Position numbers and translations under genes: made by a program | Shown here: in pieces, positions 35,294 through 44,451 of the stretch | Numbering within the stretch: position 1 is the first letter of the stretch | Layout: the number at the start of each line of letters is the position of its first letter | NCBI RefSeq assembly: GCF_009857435.1 | Contig: NZ_WWCK01000002.1 | Coordinates: 124,001-188,000, forward strand | Direction of reading: 5' to 3' | DNA length: 64,000 nt | Source: Duganella rivi | Lineage (GTDB): Bacteria > Pseudomonadota > Gammaproteobacteria > Burkholderiales > Burkholderiaceae_D | Notes under the pieces: model-generated | Seen by the model: only the letters and a program-made list of their open reading frames with translations | What the model was told of the DNA's origin: nothing | The model's database searches: none

Positions 35294-35323
35294 TTGACAC
35301 TCAAAATCATTGAATGCTATATT
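35294..35323 (+). promoter_or_regulatory. Strong sigma-70 promoter of the beta-glucan locus
   Basis: Consensus TTGACA (35294-35299) and TATATT (35318-35323) with 18-bp spacing. The LacI-type operator begins 9 bp after the -10 box and would cover the start site. Confidence 0.75.
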
Positions 35324-35332
35324 GAGCGACAG

Positions 35333-35350
35333 ATTGGTAACGTTTCCAAT
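35333..35350. promoter_or_regulatory. LacI-type operator 1
   Basis: ATTGGTAACGTTTCCAAT is palindromic at 16 of 18 positions around a central CG, the standard LacI/GalR-family operator form. It closely matches 37849-37866. The LacI regulator encoded at 36784 is the probable ligand. Confidence 0.8.
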
Positions 35351-35363
35351 CTCACCCTCGTCT

Positions 35364-35410
35364 CTTCGCCCCGCGAAGTTACCGGCGCCTTGGGCGGCGC
35401 CGGTTTTTTT
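35364..35410 (+). terminator. Leader hairpin and intrinsic terminator before the solute-binding protein gene
   Basis: A first hairpin, CTTCGC-CCC-GCGAAG (35364-35378), is followed by ACCGGCGCC (35381-35389) pairing with GGCGCCGGT (35396-35404) and seven T (35404-35410). This is a strong terminator between the promoter at 35294 and the ATG at 35464. Transcripts ending here would be about 80 nt: either an attenuated leader or a small RNA under LacI control. Confidence 0.8.
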
Positions 35411-35463
35411 GTCCGGCGGAAGGCGGTAGTATCTGGGTGACATAAAAAAATCACGGAGACTGG

Positions 35464-36732
35464 ATGGACAAGCACACCACGGGCGCCGCGCGCCGCGCAG
35501 GGATCTGGCTGGCCGCGTTGGCGCTGACCGGCGCAGGCGCAGGTGCAGCTAAGGCCGCCGCCGCTGCCGCCCCCAAGGCGGAAGTGATGCACTGGTGGAC
35601 GTCCAGCAGCGAATCGGCGGCGGTGCGCAAGTTTGCCGACGCCTACCGCGCCGCCGGCGGGGTGTGGGGCGATACCGCGATTGCCGGCGCCGACCAGGCC
35701 AAGGCCGTGGCGATCAACCGCATCGTTGGCGGCAACCCGCCGACCGCCGCCCAGTTCAACACCACCAAGCAATTCCGCGACCTGATCGATCAAGGCTCGC
35801 TCAACAACGTTGACGACATCGCCGTGCGCGACCGCTGGGATCAGCTGATGCCGCAGCCGGTGCTGGACGTCATCAAGGTCAAGGGCCATTTCTACGCGGT
35901 GCCGGTGGACATCCATATGTCGACCTGGATCTGGTACTCCAAGGCCGCGTTCAAAAAAGCCGGCATCGCCAAGGAACCAGCCACGCCGGACGAACTGTTC
36001 GCCGCGCTCGACAAGCTGAAAGCGGCCGGCCTGGTTGGCCTCGCGCACGGCGGCCAGCCGTGGCAGGAAAACATTTTGTTCCAGGCCATGCTGGCCAACG
36101 TCGGCGGCAAGGAGCTGTACCTGCAAGTGCTGCGCGACCGCAATCCCAAAGCGATCAATTCGGAAGCGTTCAAGAAAGTACTGCTGGCCTTCAAGCGCCT
36201 GCAAGGCTACGTCGATGCCGGCTCGCCGAATCGCAACTGGAACGACGCCACTGCCATGCTCATCAACGGCAAGGCCGGCGTGCAGATCATGGGCGATTGG
36301 GCCAAGGGCGAATTCGCCGCCGCCAGGCAAACGGCAGGCAAGGACTTCGGCTGCATTCCCGGCCTTGGCGCCAACGTGCCTTACCTGATTCAAGGCGATG
36401 CTTTCGTGTTCCCGAAAACCAGCAACGCCGACGCGGTACGCGCGCAAAAGCTGCTGGCCACCACCATGCTGGCGCCGGGCGCGCAGCTGGAGTTCAACAA
36501 GATTAAGGGCTCGCTGCCTATCCTCAGCAATGTCGATGCGTCGAGCATGGATATTTGCGCGCAAGCCGGCATGGCGATTTTAAAAGACAAGTCGCGCGCA
36601 GTCGGCATGATCGAAGTGTTTTTAACGCCTGATCAAAACGGCGCGCTGCAAGATGTGCTGACAACTTACTGGAACACGCGCATGCCGGTGGAGAAGGCGC
36701 AGAAGGGGATCGTCTCGGCGTTGCAAGATTGA
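35464..36732 (+). CDS. ABC-type sugar-binding protein (family 1)
   Basis: Periplasmic solute-binding protein of 422 aa: signal peptide (RRAGIWLAALALTGAGAGAAKA), then the family-1 fold with EVMHWWTSSSESAAVRKFADAY at the mature N-terminus. WIWYSKAAFKKAGIAKEPATPDELFAALDKLKAAG and AGVQIMGDWAKGEFAAAR are typical sugar-binding segments. It is expected to bind mono- or oligosaccharides released by the glucosidases of this locus. No permease or ATPase genes are adjacent, so the membrane parts of the transporter must be elsewhere, or the protein acts as a sensor. It lies behind the LacI operator and leader terminator. Confidence 0.9.
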   Translation: MDKHTTGAARRAGIWLAALALTGAGAGAAKAAAAAAPKAEVMHWWTSSSESAAVRKFADAYRAAGGVWGDTAIAGADQAKAVAINRIVGGNPPTAAQFNTTKQFRDLIDQGSLNNVDDIAVRDRWDQLMPQPVLDVIKVKGHFYAVPVDIHMSTWIWYSKAAFKKAGIAKEPATPDELFAALDKLKAAGLVGLAHGGQPWQENILFQAMLANVGGKELYLQVLRDRNPKAINSEAFKKVLLAFKRLQGYVDAGSPNRNWNDATAMLINGKAGVQIMGDWAKGEFAAARQTAGKDFGCIPGLGANVPYLIQGDAFVFPKTSNADAVRAQKLLATTMLAPGAQLEFNKIKGSLPILSNVDASSMDICAQAGMAILKDKSRAVGMIEVFLTPDQNGALQDVLTTYWNTRMPVEKAQKGIVSALQD

Positions 36733-36783
36733 CGGGTGCGCGTTATCCTTGCCGCCGCATAGACAGAAACGGATAGGGAACTC

Positions 36784-37794
36784 GTGGCAACCATCAAAGA
36801 CGTAGCCCGGCTGGCGGGCGTGGGACTGGGCACCGCCTCGCGTGTTATCAGCGGCAAGGGTTCGGTATCGCAAGCCACGGTGGACAAGGTGCGCAAGGCG
36901 ATCGAGGAGCTGGAGTTCCGGCCGTCGCACGCGGCGCGCTCGCTGTTGTCGGGCAGCTCGCGCATGATCGGCGTCTACATTCCGTATCTGAGCGGGACGT
37001 TCTATACACCGATCCTGCAGTCGATTTACACGGCGCTGCGCGAGGCCGGTTTGAACATGGTGGTGGCGTTCGGCGTCGGCGACGGCGATGCGCGCAACCA
37101 GGCGATTGATGGTTTGAATTTCCTGATCGAGCGCGGCAGCGACGGCTTGATCGTGATGAGCAACGTACTGGAAGACGAGGACTTTGCGGGACTGGGCCCG
37201 TTCCAATCCAAGGTGGTGGTGATTAACCAGGATTTCGCCAGCATCTCGGAGCAGTGCTTCACGGTGGATCACGATGCCGGCGGACGTCTGGCGGCGCGCA
37301 CTTTGCTGGAACTGGGCCACCGCAAGATCGCGGTGATTGCAGGCCGCGCGGCGGCGCCCGATAACCAGCAGCGTATCGCCGGTTTCAAGGCGGAGCTGGA
37401 AGCGGCGGGCGTCGACACCAGCAAGATGTGGATGGCCGACGGCGAGTTCACGCCGGAAGGCGGCCTGGCTTGCGCAGAAAAGCTGCTGCAATCGGGCGAA
37501 GAATTTACGGCGGTGTTTTGCGCCAATGACGAGATGGCGGTAGGCGCCTTATCGATGTTCCAGAAGGCCGGCGTGAAAGTGCCGGAGCAGGTGTCGGTAC
37601 TTGGTTACGACGATACGCACAGCGCGGAATTCACCGCGCCGCAGCTAACCAGCGTGCATATTCCGTGGAGCGAGATGACCCTCAACGGTTTGAATTATTT
37701 GCTCAACCAGTGCTACGACTTGCAGCGTCCGGTGGAGCGCGAATACAAGCTGCATGTGGCGGAGCGGGCTTCGCTGGCGCAGTTGAAGAAGTAA
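36784..37794 (+). CDS. LacI-family transcriptional regulator
   Basis: A 336-aa repressor with the LacI helix-turn-helix at the N-terminus (ATIKDVARLAGVGLGTASRVISGKGSVSQATVDKVRKAIEELEFRPSHAARSL, with hinge helix about 50-58) and a periplasmic-binding-protein-like sugar-binding core (about 62-330). A GTG start at 36784 with an AGGGA ribosome site fits the family N-terminus. The two operators at 35333 and 37849 flank its own gene, so it probably represses both the solute-binding protein and the GH5-GH1-GH3-transporter operon until a beta-glucoside or glucose-type inducer is present. Confidence 0.93.
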   Translation: MATIKDVARLAGVGLGTASRVISGKGSVSQATVDKVRKAIEELEFRPSHAARSLLSGSSRMIGVYIPYLSGTFYTPILQSIYTALREAGLNMVVAFGVGDGDARNQAIDGLNFLIERGSDGLIVMSNVLEDEDFAGLGPFQSKVVVINQDFASISEQCFTVDHDAGGRLAARTLLELGHRKIAVIAGRAAAPDNQQRIAGFKAELEAAGVDTSKMWMADGEFTPEGGLACAEKLLQSGEEFTAVFCANDEMAVGALSMFQKAGVKVPEQVSVLGYDDTHSAEFTAPQLTSVHIPWSEMTLNGLNYLLNQCYDLQRPVEREYKLHVAERASLAQLKK

Positions 37795-37848
37795 AACGGC
37801 GTAAAAAAATCGAGCAAGCGATAGTCGCATGCTCTTTTTTTACAGTAT

Positions 37849-37866
37849 ATTGGAAACGATTCCAGT
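37849..37866. promoter_or_regulatory. LacI-type operator 2
   Basis: ATTGGAAACGATTCCAGT is palindromic at 14 of 18 positions with a central CG. It lies 17 bp upstream of the GH5 start and is preceded by TACAGTATAT, a possible -10 region. It shares the TTGG-N8-CCA core with operator 1. Confidence 0.78.
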
Positions 37867-37883
37867 GATGAGGGTAGATGCTC

Positions 37884-39155
37884 ATGAAACGATGGCTGAG
37901 TACAGTCTTGCTGTTGGCCGGCGCCGCTCACGCTCAGGCGCAGGCGGCCTTGCCCATGCTGCATACCGAAGGCACCAAGTGGCTGGACGCCGACGGCAAG
38001 CAAACGGCGCTGCGCGGCGTCAATCTGGGCAATTACCTGATCCAGGAATTCTGGATGATGGGTCAGGAGACCAAGGCCGTTGATGATCAATGCAAGCTGG
38101 AAGCAGTGCTCGATCAACGCTTCGGCTACGAAGAACGCCAGCGTTTATATGGCCTGTTCCGCGATAACTGGATCAAGCCGCGCGACTGGGACATGCTGCC
38201 GCAGATGAATCTGAACCTGGTGCGCCTGCCGTTCATCTACAGCGTGATTGAAGATGAGAAGAACCCGCGCCACTTGCGCGCCGACGCATGGAAGTATCTC
38301 GACAGCGTGATCGATGAAGCCGAGAAGCGCGGCATCTACGTGATCCTCGATCTGCATGGCGCTGTTGGCAGCCAAGGCTGGGAACATCACAGCGGCTGCG
38401 CGGGCCAAAACAAATACTGGGACAGCGCTGAATACCAAGAGCGCACCATCTGGCTGTGGCAGCAGATCGCCGCGCGCTACAAGGATCGCGGCGCGGTGGC
38501 CGGCTACAGCATTTTGAATGAACCGTGGGGCACTACGCCGGAAAATCTGGCGGTGGTCATGGGCACGCTGTACAAGGCGATTCGTGAAGTGGATCAAAAC
38601 CACGTCATCATCCTGCCGGGCCATAACAAGGGCATCGACGCCTACGGCAAGCCGTCCGACCATGGCATGCGCAACGTCGCCTTCGAGATGCATCCATATC
38701 CCGGCCACTTCGGCTGGGGCAAGCCGGGACTGGCTGTCCACAAGGGCTGGCTGCAATGCTCGGGCGACGGTGACAACGTTTGCAAATGGCAGGCCAAGCT
38801 GGAAGGCTTGAACACCGCCTTCTTCGTCGGCGAGTTCCAGCCGTGGGCCTTCATGGGCGCGGAGAACGGCGGACAAGTCACTCGCGTCACGTACGACACT
38901 TATGTCGCCAAGGGCTGGGCCTCGACTGCGTGGGCCTACAAGGTGGTGACCAACAAGGGCGGGCAGGGTAAGGGCACGTGGGGCCTCGTCACCAACGCGC
39001 CCGGCGCCGCTATCCCAAAACTAGATTTCACCAAGGCCTCGCTGGCCGACATCGAGAAGTTATTCCGACTGTTCGGCAGCGTGCCGTATCAACCGCAGCA
39101 AACCGCCATCAAGTGGATGAACGCCACCGTACCGCCTACTCCATTCGCCAAATAA
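37884..39155 (+). CDS. Secreted GH5-family glycoside hydrolase (cellulase/beta-glucanase type)
   Basis: A 423-aa glycosidase with a signal peptide (MKRWLSTVLLLAGAAHAQA) from the ATG at 37884; an ATG two codons earlier is too close to the ribosome site. The fold is a GH5 (beta/alpha)8 barrel: LRGVNLGNYLIQEFWMMG, VILDLHGAVGSQGWEHHSG, the acid/base glutamate in YSILNEPWG and the nucleophile glutamate in FFVGEFQPWAF. It probably cleaves beta-1,3- or beta-1,4-glucan in the periplasm or outside. It is first in an operon with GH1, GH3 and a sugar transporter, behind LacI operator 2. Exact linkage specificity is unknown. Confidence 0.92.
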   Translation: MKRWLSTVLLLAGAAHAQAQAALPMLHTEGTKWLDADGKQTALRGVNLGNYLIQEFWMMGQETKAVDDQCKLEAVLDQRFGYEERQRLYGLFRDNWIKPRDWDMLPQMNLNLVRLPFIYSVIEDEKNPRHLRADAWKYLDSVIDEAEKRGIYVILDLHGAVGSQGWEHHSGCAGQNKYWDSAEYQERTIWLWQQIAARYKDRGAVAGYSILNEPWGTTPENLAVVMGTLYKAIREVDQNHVIILPGHNKGIDAYGKPSDHGMRNVAFEMHPYPGHFGWGKPGLAVHKGWLQCSGDGDNVCKWQAKLEGLNTAFFVGEFQPWAFMGAENGGQVTRVTYDTYVAKGWASTAWAYKVVTNKGGQGKGTWGLVTNAPGAAIPKLDFTKASLADIEKLFRLFGSVPYQPQQTAIKWMNATVPPTPFAK

Positions 39156-39160
39156 AAACT

Positions 39161-40528
39161 ATGACCATGATTCTTACCGACCTGCCAACGGCGATTAAGC
39201 GCTCCGATTTTGCTAGCGACTTCCTGTGGGGCGTCTCCACCTCGGCCTACCAGATTGAAGGCGCTGCCGCTGAAGATGGCCGCGTGCCGTCGATCTGGGA
39301 CACCTTCGCCGCCACGCCGGGCAAGATCCGCGATGGTTCCACTGGTGCTGTGGCCTGCGACCACTATCACCGCTGGGAGGAGGATCTCGACCTGGCGCGG
39401 GCCATGGGATTGAATTCGTACCGCTTCTCGATCGCGTGGACGCGCATCTTCAATGGCGTGGATGCGGAACCGAATGCGAAGGGCCTGGAGTTTTATTCCA
39501 AGCTTGTAGACGGCATGCTGGCGCGCGGCTTGCAGCCTTGGTGCACGCTGTATCACTGGGATTTGCCGCAGTACCTGGAAGATCAAGGCGGCTGGAGTAA
39601 CCGCGCCACCATCGACGCTTACCTGCAGTACGTGGACGTGATCACCAAGCATCTGGGCGGCCGTGTTAAGCACTGGATCACGCATAACGAACCATGGTGC
39701 ACGGCGATGCACGGCAACTGGGACGGCATGCACGCACCGGGCAACAAGTCGCTGCCGCTGGCGCTGCAAGTCTGTCACAACGTGCTGGTGTCGCATGGCC
39801 GCGCAGTGCCGCTGATCCGCGCCAATTTGCCCGGTGCGAAGGTTGGTATCGCATTGAGCCTGCATCCTGTGAAAGCGGCTAGCGACAGCGCTGCCGATAT
39901 CGCTGCCGTGTCGCGCCACGACGCGCTGCGCAACCGCTGGTTCCTCGATACCCTGTATGGCCGTGGCTATCCGGCGGAAGCGCTGGCGCTGGTCGGCAAG
40001 GATGCGCCGGTGATTGAAGCGGGCGATATGGAAGCGATCGCCGTGCCGTGCGATTTCCTCGGCGTGAACTACTACTTCCCGGAAGTGGTGGTGGATGCAC
40101 CGGACGAGTACCCGCTGCGCACCCGTATCGTGTATCCGCAAGACCGCCAGCGTACCGACTTCGGTTGGGAAGTGTCGCCGGAAGGGTTGATCTCGCTGCT
40201 GGAACGCGTCGCGCGCGACTATCCAACCGGTGATTTGTACGTAACCGAAAACGGTTCGTCCTACGACGATCACCTGGGTGCTGACGGCGCAGTGACCGAC
40301 ACCGCCCGCCGCGATTACTTGATCCGCCACTTGGCGGCCATGCGCGATGCGATTGCAGCAGGTGGCAAGATCAAAGGCTACTTCGCATGGAGCCTGCTCG
40401 ATAACTTTGAATGGGCGGAAGGCTATCTGCGCCGCTTCGGCCTGACCTATATCGACTACGCAACGCAACGCCGCATCGTCAAGCAAAGCGGCGAGTGGTA
40501 TAGCGCCTTCGTGCGCGGCAAGAACTGA
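39161..40528 (+). CDS. GH1-family beta-glucosidase
   Basis: Cytosolic family-1 beta-glucosidase of 455 aa (or 453 from the ATG at 39167). The GH1 N-terminal signature reads FLWGVSTSAYQIEGAAAEDGRVPSIWDTF. The acid/base glutamate is in THNEPWC and the nucleophile in YVTENGSSYDD, with FAWSLLDNFEWAEGY near the end. There is no signal peptide. It hydrolyses cellobiose or other beta-glucosides to glucose. It is 5 nt after the GH5 stop, in the same operon. The frame is open back to 38978, but that part overlaps GH5 and is not coding. Confidence 0.95.
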   Translation: MTMILTDLPTAIKRSDFASDFLWGVSTSAYQIEGAAAEDGRVPSIWDTFAATPGKIRDGSTGAVACDHYHRWEEDLDLARAMGLNSYRFSIAWTRIFNGVDAEPNAKGLEFYSKLVDGMLARGLQPWCTLYHWDLPQYLEDQGGWSNRATIDAYLQYVDVITKHLGGRVKHWITHNEPWCTAMHGNWDGMHAPGNKSLPLALQVCHNVLVSHGRAVPLIRANLPGAKVGIALSLHPVKAASDSAADIAAVSRHDALRNRWFLDTLYGRGYPAEALALVGKDAPVIEAGDMEAIAVPCDFLGVNYYFPEVVVDAPDEYPLRTRIVYPQDRQRTDFGWEVSPEGLISLLERVARDYPTGDLYVTENGSSYDDHLGADGAVTDTARRDYLIRHLAAMRDAIAAGGKIKGYFAWSLLDNFEWAEGYLRRFGLTYIDYATQRRIVKQSGEWYSAFVRGKN

Positions 40529-40559
40529 GCAACTGATAACTACAACGGAGAGAGACTGA

Positions 40560-43082
40560 ATGAATTCGCATAACCACATCCTGCGCCGCGCCGTACTGGC
40601 CGCAACCTTGGCGCTGGGCGCGCAAGCTTTCGCTGCGCCAGCCGACAAGCCGCTGACCGACTGGCCGCACATTACCAGCGCCGTCAAGCAGGACAAGGCG
40701 ATGGAAGCGCGCATCAAGGAAATCGTGGCCGGCATGACGCTGGCGCAGAAGGTCGGCCAGATGACTCAGCCGGAAATCAAATTCAGCACGCCGGAAGACA
40801 TCCGCAAGTACTACATCGGCTCCGTGCTGAATGGCGGCGGCAGCTGGCCGCAAAATAACAAGCACGCCAGCGCTGCCGACTGGGTCAAGCTGGCCGACGC
40901 TTACTACGACGCTTCGATGAGCACCGATATGAAGGTGCAGATCCCGGTCATCTGGGGCATCGACGCCATGCACGGCAACTCGAATATGTACGGCGCCACG
41001 CTGTTCCCGCATAACATCGGCCTTGGCGCGGCGCGCGATCCCAAGCTGGTGGAAGATATGGCCAAGTCGGTAGCGAAAGCAGTGCGTGCTACCGGTATCG
41101 ACTGGGTGTTCGCACCGACGCTGGCGGTGGTGCGCGATGATCGCTGGGGCCGCACCTACGAGAGCTTCTCGGAAGATCCGGCCATCGTTAAATCGTATGC
41201 AGCCGGTTACGTCAAAGGCCTGCAAGGCGATCTGAAATCGGACAACACCGTGGTGGCCACCGCCAAGCACTTTGTCGGCGATGGCGGCACGGCCGAAGGT
41301 AAAGACCGTGGCGTCAACCAGTCCACCATGTCGGAGATGATCAACATCCACGCGCAGGGCTACTACCCGGCGCTGCAAGCGGGCGTGCAGACCGTGATGG
41401 CGTCGTTCAATAGCTGGAACGACGTTAAGGGCGCAACTGACCACGGCAAGATGCACGGCAGCCGCGAGCTGCTGACCGTGGCGCTGAAAGAGAAGATGGG
41501 CTTCGATGGCCTGATCGTCAGCGACTGGAATGCGATTACTGAAGTTCCGGGCTGCGCGGAAGACAGCTGCGCCGCGTCGATCAACGCCGGTGTCGACCTG
41601 GTCATGGTGCCGGAAAAATGGAAGACCTTCATCGCCAACACCATCGCGCAAGTGGAGAAGGGCGAGATTCCAATGTCGCGCATTGATGATGCGGTCACCC
41701 GCATCCTGCGCGTGAAAATGCGCGCTGGCCTGTTCGACGGCAAGAAGCCTTCGCAGAACATCTACGCCGGCAAGCAGGAAGCGCTGCAAGACCGCGCGCT
41801 GGCACGCAAGGCGGTGCAGGAATCGCTGGTGCTGCTGAAGAATAACGGCAACGTGCTGCCACTGGCGCGCGGCAAAAAAATCCTGGTTGTCGGCAAGAGC
41901 GCCGACAACATGGCCAATCAGTCGGGCGGCTGGTCGCTGACCTGGCAAGGCACCGATAACAAGAACAGCGATTACCCATACAGCGACACCATCCTGACCG
42001 CGATTCAAGACGTCGCCGGCAAGGACAACGTCACCTTCAGCGAAAACGCTGCCGGCGTTGATGTCAGCAAGTTCGACGCGGTGATCGCGGTGATCGGCGA
42101 AACCCCTTACGCGGAAGGCGATGGCGACATCGGCCCGGCCGGCACGCTGCGTTTGAGCGGCCGCCATCCCGAAGATCTGGCAGTGCTGCAAGCCGTATCG
42201 GGCAAGGGCAAACCGGTGGTGACGATAGCGATCACCGGCCGTCCGCTGTACACCAACGATCTCCTCAACCTGTCGGACAGCTTTGTGGCCGCATGGCTGC
42301 CGGGCACCGAAGGCAAGGGCGTGACCGATGTCCTGTTCCGCAATGCGAACGGCAAAGTTAACAAGGACTTCCACGGCAAGCTGTCGTTCTCGTGGCCGAA
42401 GTCGGTCTGCCAGTCGCCGCTGAACGTGGGCGATGCCAATTACGATCCGCTGTTCAAATATGGCTTTGGTTTGAACTACAACAGCAAAACCACCTTGCCG
42501 CAGCTCGACACCAGCTATCCTGATGGCGGTTGTAGCAAAACTACGGCCGTCCCGGTGTACAATCCAACGGACCGCTCGACTTACGGCTTGTACGTGAGCA
42601 GCGGCGGCCAGCGGGTGGCGCTGGGTGCGGACTTGAACGCCGTGTTCAACCTGCCGACCGTGAAAGTGGAAACTGCCCAGATCAACACCCAGCAGGACGC
42701 GAAGCGCCTGACCTGGGCCGGCGCGGCGAAACTGGAAGCGCAGGCGCGCAAGGCGATCAAACTGCCGGCTTACGCCAGCACGGACGGCGCGTTGCAGTTT
42801 GACGCCATCGTGTCGGCTGCGCCGCAGGGCAAGGTCGCCATCGGCATCGAGACGACGGAGCTGGACGCCAGCGCTGTATTCCAGCAGTTGGCGGGCAAGG
42901 GCAAGCAGACGGTCAAAATCCCTCTGTCGTGCTTTAGCGCTAAAGGTTTGACGCTGGCTGCATTGAGCACGCCGTTCAGCGTGAGCGCCGACGCGCCGTT
43001 CGCCGCGACGTTCGCCAACATTCAAATTGTCGGCGGCGCCGCCAAGGACAAGGATGCGTTGGCGTGTGGGGACTTTAAATAA
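40560..43082 (+). CDS. Exported GH3-family beta-glucosidase (glucohydrolase type)
   Basis: An 840-aa family-3 enzyme with signal peptide (HILRRAVLAATLALGAQAFAA). The N-terminal barrel includes PVIWGIDAMHGNSNMYGATLFPHN and the nucleophile aspartate in GLIVSDWNAITEVPG. The alpha/beta sandwich domain follows (KKILVVGKSADNMANQSGGWSLTWQG). An additional C-terminal beta domain of about 180 residues resembles that of ExoP-type glucan glucohydrolases. It removes terminal glucose from beta-glucan oligomers in the periplasm. A GGAGAG ribosome site precedes the ATG. It follows GH1 by 31 nt and precedes the transporter by 21 nt. Confidence 0.95.
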   Translation: MNSHNHILRRAVLAATLALGAQAFAAPADKPLTDWPHITSAVKQDKAMEARIKEIVAGMTLAQKVGQMTQPEIKFSTPEDIRKYYIGSVLNGGGSWPQNNKHASAADWVKLADAYYDASMSTDMKVQIPVIWGIDAMHGNSNMYGATLFPHNIGLGAARDPKLVEDMAKSVAKAVRATGIDWVFAPTLAVVRDDRWGRTYESFSEDPAIVKSYAAGYVKGLQGDLKSDNTVVATAKHFVGDGGTAEGKDRGVNQSTMSEMINIHAQGYYPALQAGVQTVMASFNSWNDVKGATDHGKMHGSRELLTVALKEKMGFDGLIVSDWNAITEVPGCAEDSCAASINAGVDLVMVPEKWKTFIANTIAQVEKGEIPMSRIDDAVTRILRVKMRAGLFDGKKPSQNIYAGKQEALQDRALARKAVQESLVLLKNNGNVLPLARGKKILVVGKSADNMANQSGGWSLTWQGTDNKNSDYPYSDTILTAIQDVAGKDNVTFSENAAGVDVSKFDAVIAVIGETPYAEGDGDIGPAGTLRLSGRHPEDLAVLQAVSGKGKPVVTIAITGRPLYTNDLLNLSDSFVAAWLPGTEGKGVTDVLFRNANGKVNKDFHGKLSFSWPKSVCQSPLNVGDANYDPLFKYGFGLNYNSKTTLPQLDTSYPDGGCSKTTAVPVYNPTDRSTYGLYVSSGGQRVALGADLNAVFNLPTVKVETAQINTQQDAKRLTWAGAAKLEAQARKAIKLPAYASTDGALQFDAIVSAAPQGKVAIGIETTELDASAVFQQLAGKGKQTVKIPLSCFSAKGLTLAALSTPFSVSADAPFAATFANIQIVGGAAKDKDALACGDFK

Positions 43083-43103
43083 AAACGAGGAGAAGGTAAA
43101 AGT

Positions 43104-44390
43104 ATGGAACACTATTCGCAAACTGCCCCGGTAGCATCCGGGCAGTCGCAGGCGGGCGGAAATACCGGGCCGCTGGTCATCGTCACCATTTTGTTCTTCA
43201 TGTGGGGTCTGCTGACCTCCTTGAATGACGTATTGATTCCGCACTTGAAGGCGGTCTACACGCTGACCTATGTGCAGGCGATGCTGGTGCAGTTCTGCTT
43301 CTTCGGCGCGTACTTCATCGTCTCGCTGCCGGCCGGCATGCTGATTAAAAAACTCGGTTACCAAAATGGCGCAGTGGCCGGCCTGACCATTGCGGCTGCC
43401 GGTTGCGCGCTGTTTTACCCGGCGGCGACCAGTGGCTACACGCTGTTCCTGATTGCTTTCTTTGTGCTGGCTGCCGGCATCACCATCTTGCAGGTGGCGG
43501 CCAATCCTTATGTGGCGGTGCTGGGCGATCCACGCACGGCGTCGAGCCGCCTGACCCTGACGCAGGCCTTCAACTCGCTGGGCACCACCGTGGCGCCGGC
43601 ATTGGGCGGCATGCTGATTCTGGGCGGTGTGGTGTTGAGCGCTGACGATCTGGCGAAACTGCCGGCCGCAGAGCAAGCTGCATATCACGCTAAAGAAGCG
43701 GCTTCCGTGCAAGGGCCTTACCTGGCACTGGCTGCTGCGCTGCTGGTGCTGGCGATCCTGTTCGCACTGGCACGTCTGCCGAAGATTGTCGATGCAGAAG
43801 ACAGCAGCGTAAAGGGCGGCTTTAGCGAAGTGCTGAAGCACCGTCACCTGGCGCTGGGCGCGGTGGCGATCTTCCTGTACGTTGGTGGTGAAGTCAGCAT
43901 CGGCAGCTTCCTGATCAACTTCCTCGGTGATCCTAAAGTGGCTAGCCTGACGGCGGCCGATGCGGCGCACTACGTCAGCTTCTACTGGGGCGGCGCGATG
44001 ATCGGCCGCTTCATCGGCTTCGCCGTGATGCGCACCATCAGCCCAGGCAAGGCGCTGGCCTTCAATGCGGCGGCGGTGATTGTACTGGTACTGCTGGCGA
44101 TCTTCAGCGGCGGTTCGCTGGCGATGTGGGCGATTCTGGCGGTTGGCCTGTTCAACTCCATCATGTTCCCGACCATCTTCTCGATGGCCCTGAACAAACT
44201 GGGCCCGCTGACCGGCCAGGGTTCGGGCGTGCTGTGCATGGCGATTGTGGGCGGCGCGCTGGTGCCGTTCGCGCAAGGCTATCTGGCCGATACCGTCAGC
44301 CTGCAACTGTCCTTCCTGATCCCGGCGGCGTGCTACACCTTCATTCTGTACTTCGGCCTGAAATACGCCAACATGTACAGCGAAAAATAA
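43104..44390 (+). CDS. MFS sugar transporter, FucP/GluP family
   Basis: A 428-aa inner-membrane permease of the fucose/glucose-galactose proton symporter family with about 12 helices: [62 protein letters not shown] is the family N-terminus. [15 protein letters not shown] is the characteristic TM4-5 motif. It should import the monosaccharide (probably glucose) released by the periplasmic GH5 and GH3 enzymes. Last gene of the operon, ended by the strong terminator at 44408. The MFS importer may explain why no ABC permease is needed here. Confidence 0.93.
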   Translation: MEHYSQTAPVASGQSQAGGNTGPLVIVTILFFMWGLLTSLNDVLIPHLKAVYTLTYVQAMLVQFCFFGAYFIVSLPAGMLIKKLGYQNGAVAGLTIAAAGCALFYPAATSGYTLFLIAFFVLAAGITILQVAANPYVAVLGDPRTASSRLTLTQAFNSLGTTVAPALGGMLILGGVVLSADDLAKLPAAEQAAYHAKEAASVQGPYLALAAALLVLAILFALARLPKIVDAEDSSVKGGFSEVLKHRHLALGAVAIFLYVGGEVSIGSFLINFLGDPKVASLTAADAAHYVSFYWGGAMIGRFIGFAVMRTISPGKALAFNAAAVIVLVLLAIFSGGSLAMWAILAVGLFNSIMFPTIFSMALNKLGPLTGQGSGVLCMAIVGGALVPFAQGYLADTVSLQLSFLIPAACYTFILYFGLKYANMYSEK

Positions 44391-44407
44391 GCAGCGCCGC
44401 TGCCAAC

Positions 44408-44436
44408 AAAAAAGCTCCCGATGGGAGCTTTTTTTT
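44408..44436. terminator. Bidirectional intrinsic terminator
   Basis: AAAAAAGCTCCC-GAT-GGGAGCTTTTTT pairs over 12 bp with A and T tracts on both sides. It serves the sugar operon rightward and the chemoreceptor gene leftward. Confidence 0.92.
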
Positions 44437-44451
44437 CGTCCGCAGCGGGCG

